Positions 34,595 to 43,276 of a stretch of DNA of 57,153 nt are shown here, in pieces (the first letter of the stretch is position 1; every line of letters begins with the position of its first letter). Source of the stretch: JAJAZB01 sp964244295 (GTDB lineage: Bacteria; Bacteroidota; Bacteroidia; Cytophagales; Spirosomataceae). The notes under the pieces were generated by a model. The model saw only the letters and a list, made by a program, of their open reading frames with translations. It made no database searches and was not told the origin of the DNA. The position numbers and the translations under genes are program-made. Location of the stretch: contig CAXTIG010000046.1 in assembly GCA_964244295.1 (NCBI GenBank), positions 1 to 57,153 of the forward strand, read 5' to 3'.

Positions 34595-35890
34595 TCAAGC
34601 AGACCTCCAACCTTCCGACTTCCCCGGCATGGGCGGTTGGGTCTCCCGCGCGGGCCGCAGTTTCCGCCCGAAATACCCCACCGCCCCCGCCAGCATCAGC
34701 AGCGAAAGAATCGCCGAACCGTAGGCAAAGCCAGTGTAGAACGTGAGCCAGGACACCCGCACGTCTCCAAAATTTTTGACCAGCATCACGGCCACGCTGC
34801 CCAGGTACCCGGCAAAATCGGCGAGGTAGAGCACGAAGCCCACATTGGCCCGCTCCGGGAGCAGGGCAATGAGGCGATCAAACAGCATCCCGTTGTAGGG
34901 CACGTAGGCCAGGTAAATGCCCATCCCCACGGCCACCATCCAGCCCAGCGGCGAGAGCCAGCCCTGCCCGAAGGCCCAGGTCGCCAGCGGCACCAGCAGC
35001 GTGCCCAACCCGATGAAGGCGAGGTTGGCCTGGAAGGCCCGGCGGTTGTCTTTGATCAAAAACAGCAAGCCCACCGCCGCCGTCACGATCACACCCACCC
35101 AGGTTTCGCTGACGGCCAACACGCCGGGCGTGGTGACGCCGAGTTCGGCCCAGAGTTCGACCGAAAAGTTGTCGCGCACGTCGCGGAGGATGCTCACCAG
35201 CACGTAAAGCCCGACGAGGGCGAGCAGGCCGGGGGCCAGGGCGCGGAAAAAGCGGCGGCGGTCGGCGGCGGTCATGGGCGGGCGCGGGGCGCGGGCGGCC
35301 ACGTCGGCGGCGTCGGGCGGGGGGGCGGTTTTGAGGGCGTACACCGACACCAGCAGCAGCGGCACGAACAGCAGCCCGGCCACGGCGGGCATCGAAAATT
35401 CGCTCAGGCCCAAATCGACCACCAGCCAGCGCCCGATGGATTTAACCACCCCGGAGGCCACGATAAAACTCATGCACAGCCCCGCGCCGAGCAAATCGGT
35501 GACGCGGCGGCCTTCCAGAAACCCGAACACCAGCCCGTACACCATACCCAGCGGCAGGCCGTTGAAAAACAGAAAGGGCCAGTTGTAAGGCGGCGGCACG
35601 AGGGCGAATCCGACGAGGGCCAGTTCGGAAATTCCGATCAGCGCCAGAATCCGCAGGGCGCGCTGGGCAGGTTTGGTTTCGGAAATCACCTTGATACCCA
35701 GCCCTTTGGAAGCCGCGTAGCCGAACACCTGGGTGATAACGAGGATGATTTTGTAGTCTACCCCCCAGAGGCTCAGCCCCTCGAAGGTGCCCGCCGTGAC
35801 GGCTTTACGGAAGGCGTAGGCGCAGAAGTAAGTGGAAAACGCCGCCAGCGTGAGCCAGAGGGTGAGCAGCGGGCGTGGGGAGGGGGGCAT
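34595..35890 (-). CDS. DUF5690-family MFS-like membrane transporter
   Basis: 431 residues with about twelve hydrophobic segments, no signal peptide, and a hydrophilic central loop around residues 205-225 (APRPPMTAADRRR), the usual two-times-six layout of major facilitator proteins. The opening FSTYFCAYAFRKAVTAGTF resembles organophosphate:phosphate antiporter-type carriers and, from memory, the DUF5690 family of Bacteroidota. Substrate unknown. Because GlpT/UhpT-like carriers move phosphorylated compounds and the phosphonatase-like gene lies 3 kb away, a role in phosphonate or organophosphate uptake is conceivable but unproven. Strongly GC-rich, unlike the AT-rich genes just upstream. Confidence 0.7.
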   Translation of the reverse strand: MPPSPRPLLTLWLTLAAFSTYFCAYAFRKAVTAGTFEGLSLWGVDYKIILVITQVFGYAASKGLGIKVISETKPAQRALRILALIGISELALVGFALVPPPYNWPFLFFNGLPLGMVYGLVFGFLEGRRVTDLLGAGLCMSFIVASGVVKSIGRWLVVDLGLSEFSMPAVAGLLFVPLLLVSVYALKTAPPPDAADVAARAPRPPMTAADRRRFFRALAPGLLALVGLYVLVSILRDVRDNFSVELWAELGVTTPGVLAVSETWVGVIVTAAVGLLFLIKDNRRAFQANLAFIGLGTLLVPLATWAFGQGWLSPLGWMVAVGMGIYLAYVPYNGMLFDRLIALLPERANVGFVLYLADFAGYLGSVAVMLVKNFGDVRVSWLTFYTGFAYGSAILSLLMLAGAVGYFGRKLRPARETQPPMPGKSEGWRSA

Positions 35891-36001
35891 GGGGAGGGGG
35901 TCAGGAACTTCTCGAAAGGTGGAAAAACTTTCGGGAAGTTTGGCCCGGCAAGGAACCGGCCCCGGCAGATTTCACGAAAAATTCACACGCCCCCCGGCCG
36001 T

Positions 36002-37421
36002 TCAACGCAGCAACTGCACCCAGCCTTTCAGCGAACGATTCAGGGTTTCGTTGCGGAGTTCGTAATAATACGTGCCCGCCGACAACCCGTCTCCGGCCCA
36101 TTCATTCCGATACGCTTCGCTCTGGTACACGGACTTGCCCCAACGGTTGTACACCTGCAAGCGCCAGGGCGAGAGTTCGATGTTTTCGATGGCAAAGGTC
36201 TCGTTACGCCCGTCGCCGTTGGGGGTAAACACATTGGGCACTTCACCGGGGCAATCGGCCACTTGCACCCGGATCGTGTCAGCCAGCGAGCAGTTGACCG
36301 AGGGAATCCGTACCGAATAAATTCCCGTTTGTGAAACCGTCAGCGTGGAATCGCGGGAACCGTCGCTCCAGACGTAGCGCGAATCGGGGTAGTCGGGTTG
36401 CACCACCAGGGCTTCACCCCGGCACAGGGTGGTATCGGGCGGCAGCACCACCGCCCGCTCGACGCGAACGCGCACGGTAATCGCTCACCGCGCAACGCCC
36501 CACCTGCGCCTGCACGGCGTAGGTGCCGGTTTGCCCGACCGTGTACGTGAGTGACGTGCTGCCGTCCTGCCATTCGTAGCGCCCCGCAGCCAGCACGGGC
36601 AGACGGAACGTGACTTCCTGGGAGGGGCATAACGTCGTGTCTTTTCCGAGGTTGACTACGGGTAGGGAAGTAAGTCCGGCCTCTTCGACAAGCACGTCAT
36701 CAATCAGGTAGTAGGGTGTATTTCCGATTCGGCCCGTTGGCACAGGCGCAATAACGGTTTGGGTGTCATTGAAAAAATTGCCGATAGTGAGGTACTCGTA
36801 GGCTTCATTGGCAGTGAAACAACCTTCGATTTTTTTCCATTGGCTGGGATCGTTCAGAACCGTAGGTTCGTTTACCTGGGGGTAGACATCCAACAATCCG
36901 GTATTCGTATTTTTTTGAGGTAATAATGTAGGGTTCTTAGAAAAAAAAGCCCCTAAATTAGAACTTCCATCGCCTGAGATTGGGAGTAATAGAGCATAAA
37001 ATTCAACCCTATAAACAGTACCTTTTTTAAGTGGTTTTATCAAATGAACCTGCACATATTCACGATAAACTACTGGAATAACAGACTGAAAAGTATTTTT
37101 AGTTGTTGTAAAAATCCCAGCACAGTACTTTCCAGAATGCGGGCGAAATCCTAGACGATTCGTATTCTGAGGACATTCAGAATTTAATGAATCTTTAGAA
37201 TACCAAGCATCAGTACTACCACCAGTTGGCGTGTACCAGTAAAAAAAATAGTCGCTAATATTCTCAACTAATGAATCTACAGGGGTATAAAACAAAAATC
37301 TACAAGGCTGTTTTTTACTCCGCTCAAAATCCGAATTTGGAACAAGATTTTGACACAATGCCTGATTGAATATCAAACATGAAAATAGACTAGATAAGAA
37401 AAGTTTAGTTGCAAAAATCAT
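36002..37421 (-). pseudogene. CHU_C (T9SS type B) surface protein, frameshifted
   Basis: The first part starts at ATG 37421 (MIFATKLFLSSLFSCLIFNQ, signal ending ALCQ; an upstream TTG at 37433 is unlikely) and carries a jelly-roll-like N-terminal domain (NLVPNSDFERS; GTVYRVEFYALLLP; YYLIDDVLVEEA), then an Ig-like module (DTTLCPSQEVTFRLP). The frame breaks at about 36477-36481 in CAVSD. Removing one base lets it continue as TVRVRVERAVVLPPDTTLC, a second copy of that module, and a complete CHU_C domain (VPNVFTPNGDGRNETF, YNRWGKSVYQSEAY, LSAGTYYYELRN). The 5' half is AT-rich and the 3' half GC-rich, so the gene may be a hybrid of two sources. Either a true frameshift or a sequence error. Confidence 0.78.
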
Positions 37422-37430
37422 AGAAATAAT

Positions 37431-37478
37431 CAAGCCCTACCAGGGAAAGAAAATATTTTCTTTCCCTGGTAGGGCTTG
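37431..37478. terminator. 48-bp perfect palindrome between two minus-strand genes
   Basis: CAAGCCCTACCAGGGAAAGA continues to a 24-bp half-site repeated perfectly in reverse with no loop. It sits 11 nt after the stop of the upstream gene (37489) and 9 nt before the ATG of the next (37421), so it probably ends one transcript; a T-rich tail is not obvious on the minus strand. Confidence 0.65.
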
Positions 37479-37488
37479 AAATAAAAAT

Positions 37489-38712
37489 TTACTCCAAATT
37501 AAGGTGGGCAGCTTTGAGATAACCACCGATATTGACCTGTACGTAATACTCGCCTCTTTTTAACTTGGAAACGTCGAACTCTACATAGTTTTTACTTTCA
37601 AAGTACCGATTTGTTTTGGCAGATTCAACATTAAATGTTTTTACGGCTCCTCCTTTGTCGTCAAAAATTATGATTCCCTGAACGAGATCTTCGGCATATT
37701 TTGCTTCATCGAATTCTACCTTCACAACGGATTTAGCGGGATTTGGATAGACCCAATACCCAGGATACTCGGAGTTCTGTAAATAATACGTGTACGATTG
37801 ACCTTGCCCACACCGATTGTTGGTCGAGACCCTAACCCGGACAAAGTTGCTCGTCGATACGTAACACGCGAAGGAATTCGGTTGAATGTATCCGGTTCCA
37901 CCATCGATCTGCCAGGTTACACCAGAACTTGTTCCTTGAATACTTGCTGCTAACTGTGCGGAACCGTTGATGAAGTTGAGTGATTGTGAGGACGAACCGT
38001 TTACTGTCGGGTTACTTAGGGTTGGAGCGCCTACCCAGAGCGACCCATAACTTTGAGTATTAATTGAATAACCACAGAGACTGTATAAAGCAGTGACCGT
38101 GAGCGAGCCAGCATTCCCATTCGTAACACTACTTGGACTAGTTAAAGTAACTTCATCATTTCCGAGGGTTAATGGATTTTCCTGGTTACCATTGGATGGT
38201 CTGGTAAATAACCAATTCGTTGGGGCAGTGTATACATACGCGCAATGAAGCAAACAACTTGCCGGATTGGATGGATCTCCAGGGTTATATGCAATGTAGG
38301 GTTTTGAAGTTACTATAACTGGCTCATTCGGTCCACAGGCAATTACAAGACCGGGTGAGGCGGGAATTGGTAAAGCCATTTGCACTTGCAGGAACACATC
38401 TGAGGCCAAAAAAGGAATATATCTGGTAACTTTTACGTGAATTTAGGCCGAGCCGATGTCATTAGAATTAAATGTTACCGTAAATTGACCGGAACTCGGA
38501 ACAGTACCCGAAGTGAAAGGTTGTGAAATGGGGCTACCAAGGCGAACGAAATATTGAACCAAGTTAGCATCGAAAGGAAGATTGGATACAGTGTAAGTAT
38601 AGGTTCCTTTCGGGCAAACGATCCCTGGTCCATTAACGTCGGTGGCGGAGGCACTCACCGCAGTGAGTAAAATTCCTGTAAGCAATGCAAGGGTACTTGT
38701 AGAAGTTCTCAT
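37489..38712 (-). pseudogene. AT-rich secreted protein gene with an in-frame TAA
   Basis: The gene starts at 38712 with a signal peptide (MRTSTSTLALLTGILLTAVS ... SATDVNG) and an Ig-like module (GIVCPKGTYTYTVSNLPFD). A TAA at 38443-38445 interrupts it after NSNDIGSA. The same frame then continues as IHVKVTRYIPFLASDVFLQV for another 310 codons, ending in a T9SS type A-like domain (YWVYPNPAKSVVKVEF ... KRGEYYVQVNIGGY). The downstream part has no signal peptide of its own, so restarting translation would not give an exported protein. About 407 codons in all. Low G+C and overall design recall the gene at 15175-16347. One substitution would restore it. Confidence 0.8.
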
Positions 38713-38948
38713 GGCGGTTTTTGGCGGTTTAGAAAAGAACTTGTGTCAAATCTAAACGACTGTATTTTTCATGTCAAGAAGAATAGTGTATTTTAATAAA
38801 AAAAATTCACATTTTAATTCAATCTCTTGAAAGTCACTAATTTACTTTTGAACGCTCCCTCAACGACCCGCCCAGCCCCGCCGCTTCTGCCGCCCTCGCT
38901 TCCCAAAAATTTCACAAAACCATAACACCCCCGCTGCCCAAAACCCGG

Positions 38949-38956
38949 TAGCTTTG
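38949..38956 (+). promoter_or_regulatory. -7 element (TAGCTTTG) ahead of the phosphonatase-like gene
   Basis: Exact match to the Bacteroidota -7 consensus TAnnTTTG, ending 28 nt before the ATG at 38985, a usual leader length. No good -33 TTG is seen at the right spacing. Confidence 0.45.
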
Positions 38957-38984
38957 GCCCGCTTCTCACCCCCACTCTTACGTC

Positions 38985-39752
38985 ATGGCTTCCATCCAAC
39001 TGATTACCTTCGACATGGCCGGCACGACCGTCCGCGATGAGCACGAAGTCGAGCGTTGTTTTGCCCGGGCCGCCGCCGAAACGGGCCTCGTCGTGAGCGA
39101 CGAGCGGATCCTGGCCCTGCAAGGCTACTCCAAAATCGAGGTGTTTCGCCTGCTCTGGGCCGAGCGGATGGGCGAGGATCACCCCGAACTGTCAGAAAAT
39201 GTGGCCGTATCGTACGATGCCTTCACGCACATTCTCGAAACGCACTACGAAACCCAGCCCGTCCAGCCCACCGAAGGGGCACTGGACACTTTCGCCTTTT
39301 TGCGCGAGCGCGGCGTGAAAATCGCCCTCACCACGGGTTTTTACCGGAAAGTCACCGACATCATCCTGCGGCGGCTAGGCTGGCTCGACGGCCTCGACGC
39401 GCAGTACGTCAACCGCTCCGGCGAGGCCCTGATCGATGTTTCGGTGGCCAGCGACGAAGTGACGGCGGGTCGCCCTGAGCCGTACCTGATTCAGCGGGCC
39501 ATGCAGTTGCTCGGCGTGACCGACCCGCAGCGGGTCATCAACATCGGCGACACGCCCTCCGACCTGAAGTCGGGCCTGCGGGCGGGCTGTCGGCTCTCGC
39601 TGGGCGTCACCAACGGCACCCATACGCGGCAGCAACTCGCCATTTTCCGCAACGACGGCCTGCTCGCCAACGTGGGCGAAATCCGGGACGTGCTGCGGCG
39701 GCTGGCGGAAGGGAAGAAGGAAAAGGGGGAAGGAATGCCGGTGTTTTTTTGA
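38985..39752 (+). CDS. Phosphonatase-like HAD hydrolase (PhnX-like)
   Basis: 255 residues, HAD superfamily. The nucleophile motif is FDMAGTTVRDEHEVE with Asp10 and the DxAGT form that sets phosphonatase and its close relatives apart from ordinary HADs (DxDxT). Motif II Thr is in ALTTGFYRK; the usual motif III lysine is replaced by arginine (TAGRPEPYL), again phosphonatase-like; motif IV is NIGDTPSDLKSG. Lys50 in QGYSKIEVF lies in the cap where PhnX has its Schiff-base lysine. PhnX splits phosphonoacetaldehyde to acetaldehyde and phosphate; this sister family is thought to act on a similar substrate. Followed by an FAD-dependent oxidase gene (133 nt, a palindromic repeat between), a pairing known from phosphonate operons. 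Confidence 0.88.
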   Translation: MASIQLITFDMAGTTVRDEHEVERCFARAAAETGLVVSDERILALQGYSKIEVFRLLWAERMGEDHPELSENVAVSYDAFTHILETHYETQPVQPTEGALDTFAFLRERGVKIALTTGFYRKVTDIILRRLGWLDGLDAQYVNRSGEALIDVSVASDEVTAGRPEPYLIQRAMQLLGVTDPQRVINIGDTPSDLKSGLRAGCRLSLGVTNGTHTRQQLAIFRNDGLLANVGEIRDVLRRLAEGKKEKGEGMPVFF

Positions 39753-39782
39753 AGATTTCTGTTAAGCCACGCCTCCCCAGCG

Positions 39783-39849
39783 CGTCATTGCGAGCGGAGG
39801 CGTTCAGATTTCGCTTCGCTCGTCTTGTTTGCCTCCGCTCGCAATGACG
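39783..39849. repeat. Palindromic repeat, GTCATTGCGAGC family
   Basis: CGTCATTGCGAGCGGAGGC and GCCTCCGCTCGCAATGACG are perfect 19-bp arms around a 29-nt centre that itself contains TTTCGCTTCGCTCG. It lies between the phosphonatase-like and oxidase genes; a single arm recurs at 48635-48650. Confidence 0.88.
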
Positions 39850-39885
39850 GGGGCGGGTAAGGTTTTTTATTTTTTTTCCCAAAAA

Positions 39886-41034
39886 ATGCACTACCACCTC
39901 GTCGTCGTCGGGGCCGGGAACCTCGGTACCTTTCACGCCTACCACGCGCTCAAGCGGGGCCTGAATGTGCTTTTGCTCGAAAAAGACGCCCAGCCCAGCG
40001 AGGCCACCGTACGCAACTTCGGGCAGGTGATCCCGTCGGGGATGGCTTTCGACGGGTGGTTTGAGCGAGGGCGCGAGTCGGCGCGGTTGTACCGAAGTTT
40101 GCAGGATCGAACGGACGTGAGTGTACGCACCAATGGTTCGTACTACGGCGCCTCGGATGCGGATGAGTTGACCTTGCTCGCAGAACTGGCCGTTTTGCTC
40201 CGCGAACGCGACTATCCCTGCCAGCTTCTGACCAAAGCCGACTGCCTCGCCCGCATCCCGACGCTGAACCCGGCCTACGCGGTGGGCGGCTTGTGGGCGC
40301 AGGAAGACCTTTCGGTGGAACCCCGCCTGCTCGTGAACCGGGTGCGGGAATTACTGATTCGGGAAATGGGCCTCCACTACCGCCCCAACACCGCCGTGGT
40401 GGGTTGCGAGGCGAACGCCGGGGGCGCGGCCGTCCGCACGGCGGGGGGAGAAACCTTCCGGGCCGACCACGTGGCCGTGTGCAACGGGCGGGATTTCAAC
40501 CTGTTGTTTCCCGAACTTTTCGCCGAAAGTGGCCTGAAGGTGGTAAAACTCAACATGATGCAGACCGTGCCGTTGCCGGGCGTGGTTTTACCTGGAAACA
40601 TCTTGTCGGGTCTGAGCATCCGGCGCTACGAAAGTTTCGAGTCCTGCCCCTCGCGGCACCGCATTCAGCCCCCCGACTGGCAGCGACCGTACCTTGACGG
40701 CGGTATCCACATCCTCTTCAAACAAGCCCCCGACGGCTCGGTCGTGATCGGCGATTCGCACGAGTATGCCAGCGTAAGCGACGCGGCCAGCCTCGACTTC
40801 GCCCTGCGCAACGACTTGAACGAACTGATTCTGGCCGAAGCCCAGCGGATGATGCGTTTCCCGACCTGGCAAATCCAAACCTACTGGGCCGGTTACTACG
40901 GCCAAACCGCCGATGGCGGGGCTTTTACTCAAACCATCGACGGGCGCATCCACATCGCCACCGGCATCGGCGGCAAGGGCATGACCACCGCCCCGGCGTT
41001 TGCGCGGGAGTGCGTGGAGAGGATTTTCAGGTAA
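39886..41034 (+). CDS. FAD-dependent amine oxidase (TIGR03364/DAO type) linked to phosphonate catabolism
   Basis: 382 residues from the ATG at 39886, which puts the dinucleotide-binding motif VVVGAGNLGTFHAYHALKRG at the very N-terminus; in-frame codons upstream to 39829 fall in a repeat and are rejected. D-amino-acid-oxidase fold (DAO, PF01266): FAD motif GxGxxG, LLLEKD acidic end of beta2, and GGLWAQEDLSVEPR in the middle, closing with ATGIGGKGMTTAPAFARE near the flavin. Family members found beside PhnX-like genes were named HpnW, and related flavoenzymes oxidise aminophosphonates (for example N-methylated 2-aminoethylphosphonate) to phosphonoacetaldehyde. That would feed the preceding hydrolase; substrate is inferred. 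Its TAA stop lies in the terminator hairpin. Confidence 0.85.
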   Translation: MHYHLVVVGAGNLGTFHAYHALKRGLNVLLLEKDAQPSEATVRNFGQVIPSGMAFDGWFERGRESARLYRSLQDRTDVSVRTNGSYYGASDADELTLLAELAVLLRERDYPCQLLTKADCLARIPTLNPAYAVGGLWAQEDLSVEPRLLVNRVRELLIREMGLHYRPNTAVVGCEANAGGAAVRTAGGETFRADHVAVCNGRDFNLLFPELFAESGLKVVKLNMMQTVPLPGVVLPGNILSGLSIRRYESFESCPSRHRIQPPDWQRPYLDGGIHILFKQAPDGSVVIGDSHEYASVSDAASLDFALRNDLNELILAEAQRMMRFPTWQIQTYWAGYYGQTADGGAFTQTIDGRIHIATGIGGKGMTTAPAFARECVERIFR

Positions 41035-41072
41035 CCAGTTTTCAGTTAAAAGCAAAACTGAAAACTGGTTAC
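41031..41072. terminator. Bidirectional terminator that carries both stop codons
   Basis: GTAACCAGTTTTCAGTT (41031-41047) and AACTGAAAACTGGTTAC (41056-41072) are perfect 17-bp arms with an 8-nt loop. The TAA of the plus-strand oxidase (41032-41034) is in the left arm, and the TAA of the minus-strand esterase (41069-41071) is its mirror image in the right arm. Confidence 0.85.
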
Positions 41073-43174
41073 TCCACCACCAGTTTTCTCAGCACCGTTT
41101 GCCTTTCGGTTTGAACCCAAAGCAGGTACAACCCGCCTTGCAGACCCGTCAACGAGAGCGTCAATTCGGCGGAGTTGCTTCGCGCTTCGCGCAGGGCTTG
41201 TCCGCTGAGGGTGAGCAGGCGTACCGTCGCGGGTCGGGCGTTGGCTAACCGCACCGTGACCCGCTCGCGGGCAGGGTTGGGAAACACCCGGATGTGGGCA
41301 GTGGGCGGCTCCGTAGCGGTGACGACCGGAGGTTGGACAACAACTGGAGGTTGGACAACAACTGGAGGTTGGACAACAACTGGAGGTTGGACAACAACTG
41401 GAGGTTGGACAATGACCGGAGGTCGAACGCGGGCCAGAGTACGGGCGTTGGTTTGGCGGTAGGGCGATTCACTGGAGTCGGACACGGCCCGAATCCGGTA
41501 CCAAAACGCCGTGCTGTCGGGCAAAGAGCGGTCGGCGTAACTCGTTGTGCCTCCCTCAACGCGGGCCAGGGCCTGGAAGGGTCCGGTCGGATTGGGCGCG
41601 CGTTCGAGTTCGTAGCGACGCGCTCCGACTACGGCGTTCCAGCGCAGGCGAAGGAGGCGCAGGGAGTCGGCGCTGGCCGTCAGGGTAGTTACCGGCGGCA
41701 AAGCGGACTGGAGCGCCACCGTAAAACCCGCTGCCCGTCGTCCGCGCTCGTTTTTGAGCACCGGTCCCGCAAAAGCGGGCAGGTGGACGTTGTCCCAGGA
41801 CGAAGGCAGGTATTGCAGGCGCCCCGGCGCGGCGGGTTCGGCCAGCCGCAGCCAGATCCGGTTGCCTTCGGCCCAGCCCGAATCCACCCGCACCGGGCGT
41901 TTGTCGAGTAGAAAAAAGGCTTTCACCGACAAAACCGTCCCACCCGCGCCCGCCCGGGAGTCGAACAGCGTGTCGCGGGGCCAGACCATGCGCTGACCTT
42001 CTTCAAAAACCAGTGAAATCAGGCGACGGGTCGAATCGGCAAAAAAGACTTTCCTGACGTTGGGGGAGCGAATCTGGAGGGTATCCGTGCCGCCGTAGAA
42101 TCGCTGCGCCACGAGCGAGAATACCTCGCGGGCCACCTGCAAATGCCCCGCAACAGCGTAGTGAATCCCGTCGTAGCCGGGCAGTCCGACCGTGGCCAAC
42201 ACCGTCACATCCGGGAAGATATCCTGTGTCTTTCGCTGGTAATCGAGAATCTGACTGGCTGATTCAAACGAATGGGCGAGCAGGTTGTTCTGAAATACGT
42301 AAATCTGCTTCAGGGCCGGGTAGTCGGCCCGCCAGTTTTTGTACAACGTCGGAAAAAACAGCGGGTATTTTACCCCGCCCGGGTCGCCGGAGGTCTCAGC
42401 TTCGCCCTGCCGCCAGAAGAGGGCCTTGACGTGCCCGTCCAGGCCCGCCTTCCGCACCCGGTAAAGCAGTTTGCCGTAGCCAGTGTTGAGATCGGTAGGG
42501 TTGGCCGGATTGCGGTACGCGTGGTAGTCGAGGGGACTTCCCCCGAAGGCCCCGTTAATCATGCACACGGGCACCCCGTACCGCTGCGCCAGGCTGCGCT
42601 GGAGTTCGGTGCCCCAGCTTCCCACACCGCTGTTGTTTTCGTTGGAATACGTCCAGAGCGTATCCTGGGGGGCGTAGGTTGTGCCGAAGTCGGCCACCCC
42701 GAAGGTGCGGCCGTAGCGATTCAGGGTTCGGTTGTAGTAATCGTAGCCCTCGCCCAGCGGGTTGGCGTTGGATTGCCCGTTGATCAGGTAGGCATCGCCG
42801 CAGAGCAAGCCCTCGCGCCGGGCCAGGAGGAGGGAGTCGCCCCCCGTTGTAAATCCGTACACGTCCACGGCGTATTCGGCCAGTTCGGCCCGGAGCGTCC
42901 CCGTCAGGGTAAAAGCGGCCCGGCCGTTTTCGTAGGCCAGTTCGCGGCGTTGGTAGGCGCTCAACGCCCCGTTGCGGAGCAGGCGAAGCGCTACCCGCTG
43001 GTAGCCCGGCGTTTGGAAATACCCACTAACGAGCACCTGAGCGGTATTTTGAGTATTCCTCGGAAAAAACTGCAACGAAGCCGGGAGTTGATCGAATACC
43101 ACCAGCGCGGCCTGACCGGCGGCTGAAAGACGGGAAAAGAAAAGTAATCCTACCATCCAGTAGCCGTGTTTCAT
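41069..43174 (-). CDS. SASA-type carbohydrate esterase with Fn3 and T9SS type A domains
   Basis: 701 residues from the ATG at 43174 (MKHGYWMVGLLFFSRLSAAG); the frame to 43255 overlaps a hairpin and is rejected. Residues about 95-370 are an SGNH/sialate O-acetylesterase-like (DUF303) domain: LINGQSNANPLGEG (nucleophile Ser), INGAFGGSPLDYHAY, LFWRQGEAET and the Asp-His pair in GYDGIHYAVAGH. Residues about 520-610 are fibronectin type III-like (RLRWNAVVGARRYELERA). A QPPVVV hexapeptide linker, encoded by 18-bp tandem repeats, connects to the type A sorting domain (IRVFPNPARERVTVRL ... GGLYLLWVQTERQ). Likely removes acetyl groups from glycans at the cell surface. Probably functions with the secreted protein encoded upstream (43277-44977). 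Confidence 0.85.
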   Translation of the reverse strand: MKHGYWMVGLLFFSRLSAAGQAALVVFDQLPASLQFFPRNTQNTAQVLVSGYFQTPGYQRVALRLLRNGALSAYQRRELAYENGRAAFTLTGTLRAELAEYAVDVYGFTTGGDSLLLARREGLLCGDAYLINGQSNANPLGEGYDYYNRTLNRYGRTFGVADFGTTYAPQDTLWTYSNENNSGVGSWGTELQRSLAQRYGVPVCMINGAFGGSPLDYHAYRNPANPTDLNTGYGKLLYRVRKAGLDGHVKALFWRQGEAETSGDPGGVKYPLFFPTLYKNWRADYPALKQIYVFQNNLLAHSFESASQILDYQRKTQDIFPDVTVLATVGLPGYDGIHYAVAGHLQVAREVFSLVAQRFYGGTDTLQIRSPNVRKVFFADSTRRLISLVFEEGQRMVWPRDTLFDSRAGAGGTVLSVKAFFLLDKRPVRVDSGWAEGNRIWLRLAEPAAPGRLQYLPSSWDNVHLPAFAGPVLKNERGRRAAGFTVALQSALPPVTTLTASADSLRLLRLRWNAVVGARRYELERAPNPTGPFQALARVEGGTTSYADRSLPDSTAFWYRIRAVSDSSESPYRQTNARTLARVRPPVIVQPPVVVQPPVVVQPPVVVQPPVVVQPPVVTATEPPTAHIRVFPNPARERVTVRLANARPATVRLLTLSGQALREARSNSAELTLSLTGLQGGLYLLWVQTERQTVLRKLVVE
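41328..41417. repeat. Five tandem 18-bp repeats within the esterase gene
   Basis: Unit GGAGGTTGGACAACAACT starts at 41328, 41346, 41364, 41382 and 41400; the first and last are slightly diverged. Each encodes QPPVVV-type residues of a Pro/Val linker on the minus strand. The 18-nt unit keeps the frame whatever the copy number. Confidence 0.92.
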
Positions 43175-43211
43175 TCGTTTCGGAGTTGATGAAGCTACAA
43201 ATCTAACCGCG

Positions 43212-43260
43212 AATGCCCATTCGGAAAAGCAGTTCAGGCTTTTCCGAATGGGCATTTTTT
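43212..43260. terminator. Hairpin between the two minus-strand genes
   Basis: AATGCCCATTCGGAAAAGC / GCTTTTCCGAATGGGCATT, 19-bp perfect arms with a 7-nt loop and a T6 run on the plus-strand side. Both flanking genes are on the minus strand, where the tail is not T-rich, so termination efficiency in that direction is uncertain. Confidence 0.65.
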
Positions 43261-43276
43261 GAGAAACCGCCTTCGA

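Noticed and set aside
34505..36334. Long plus-strand open frame (about 600 codons) opposite the DUF5690 gene
   Set aside because: Product is His/Gly/Gln-rich low complexity without domains, a typical antisense shadow of a GC-rich membrane-protein gene; the minus strand gives a coherent transporter.
36002..38712. Programmed frameshift or stop-codon recoding in the two broken secreted genes
   Set aside because: No slippery heptamer with downstream structure at the frame break and no SECIS-like or other recoding signal was recognised; mutation or sequence error is simpler.
41328..41417. Tandem repeats as a CRISPR array
   Set aside because: Units are 18 bp with no unique spacers and encode a linker within a gene; no cas genes nearby.
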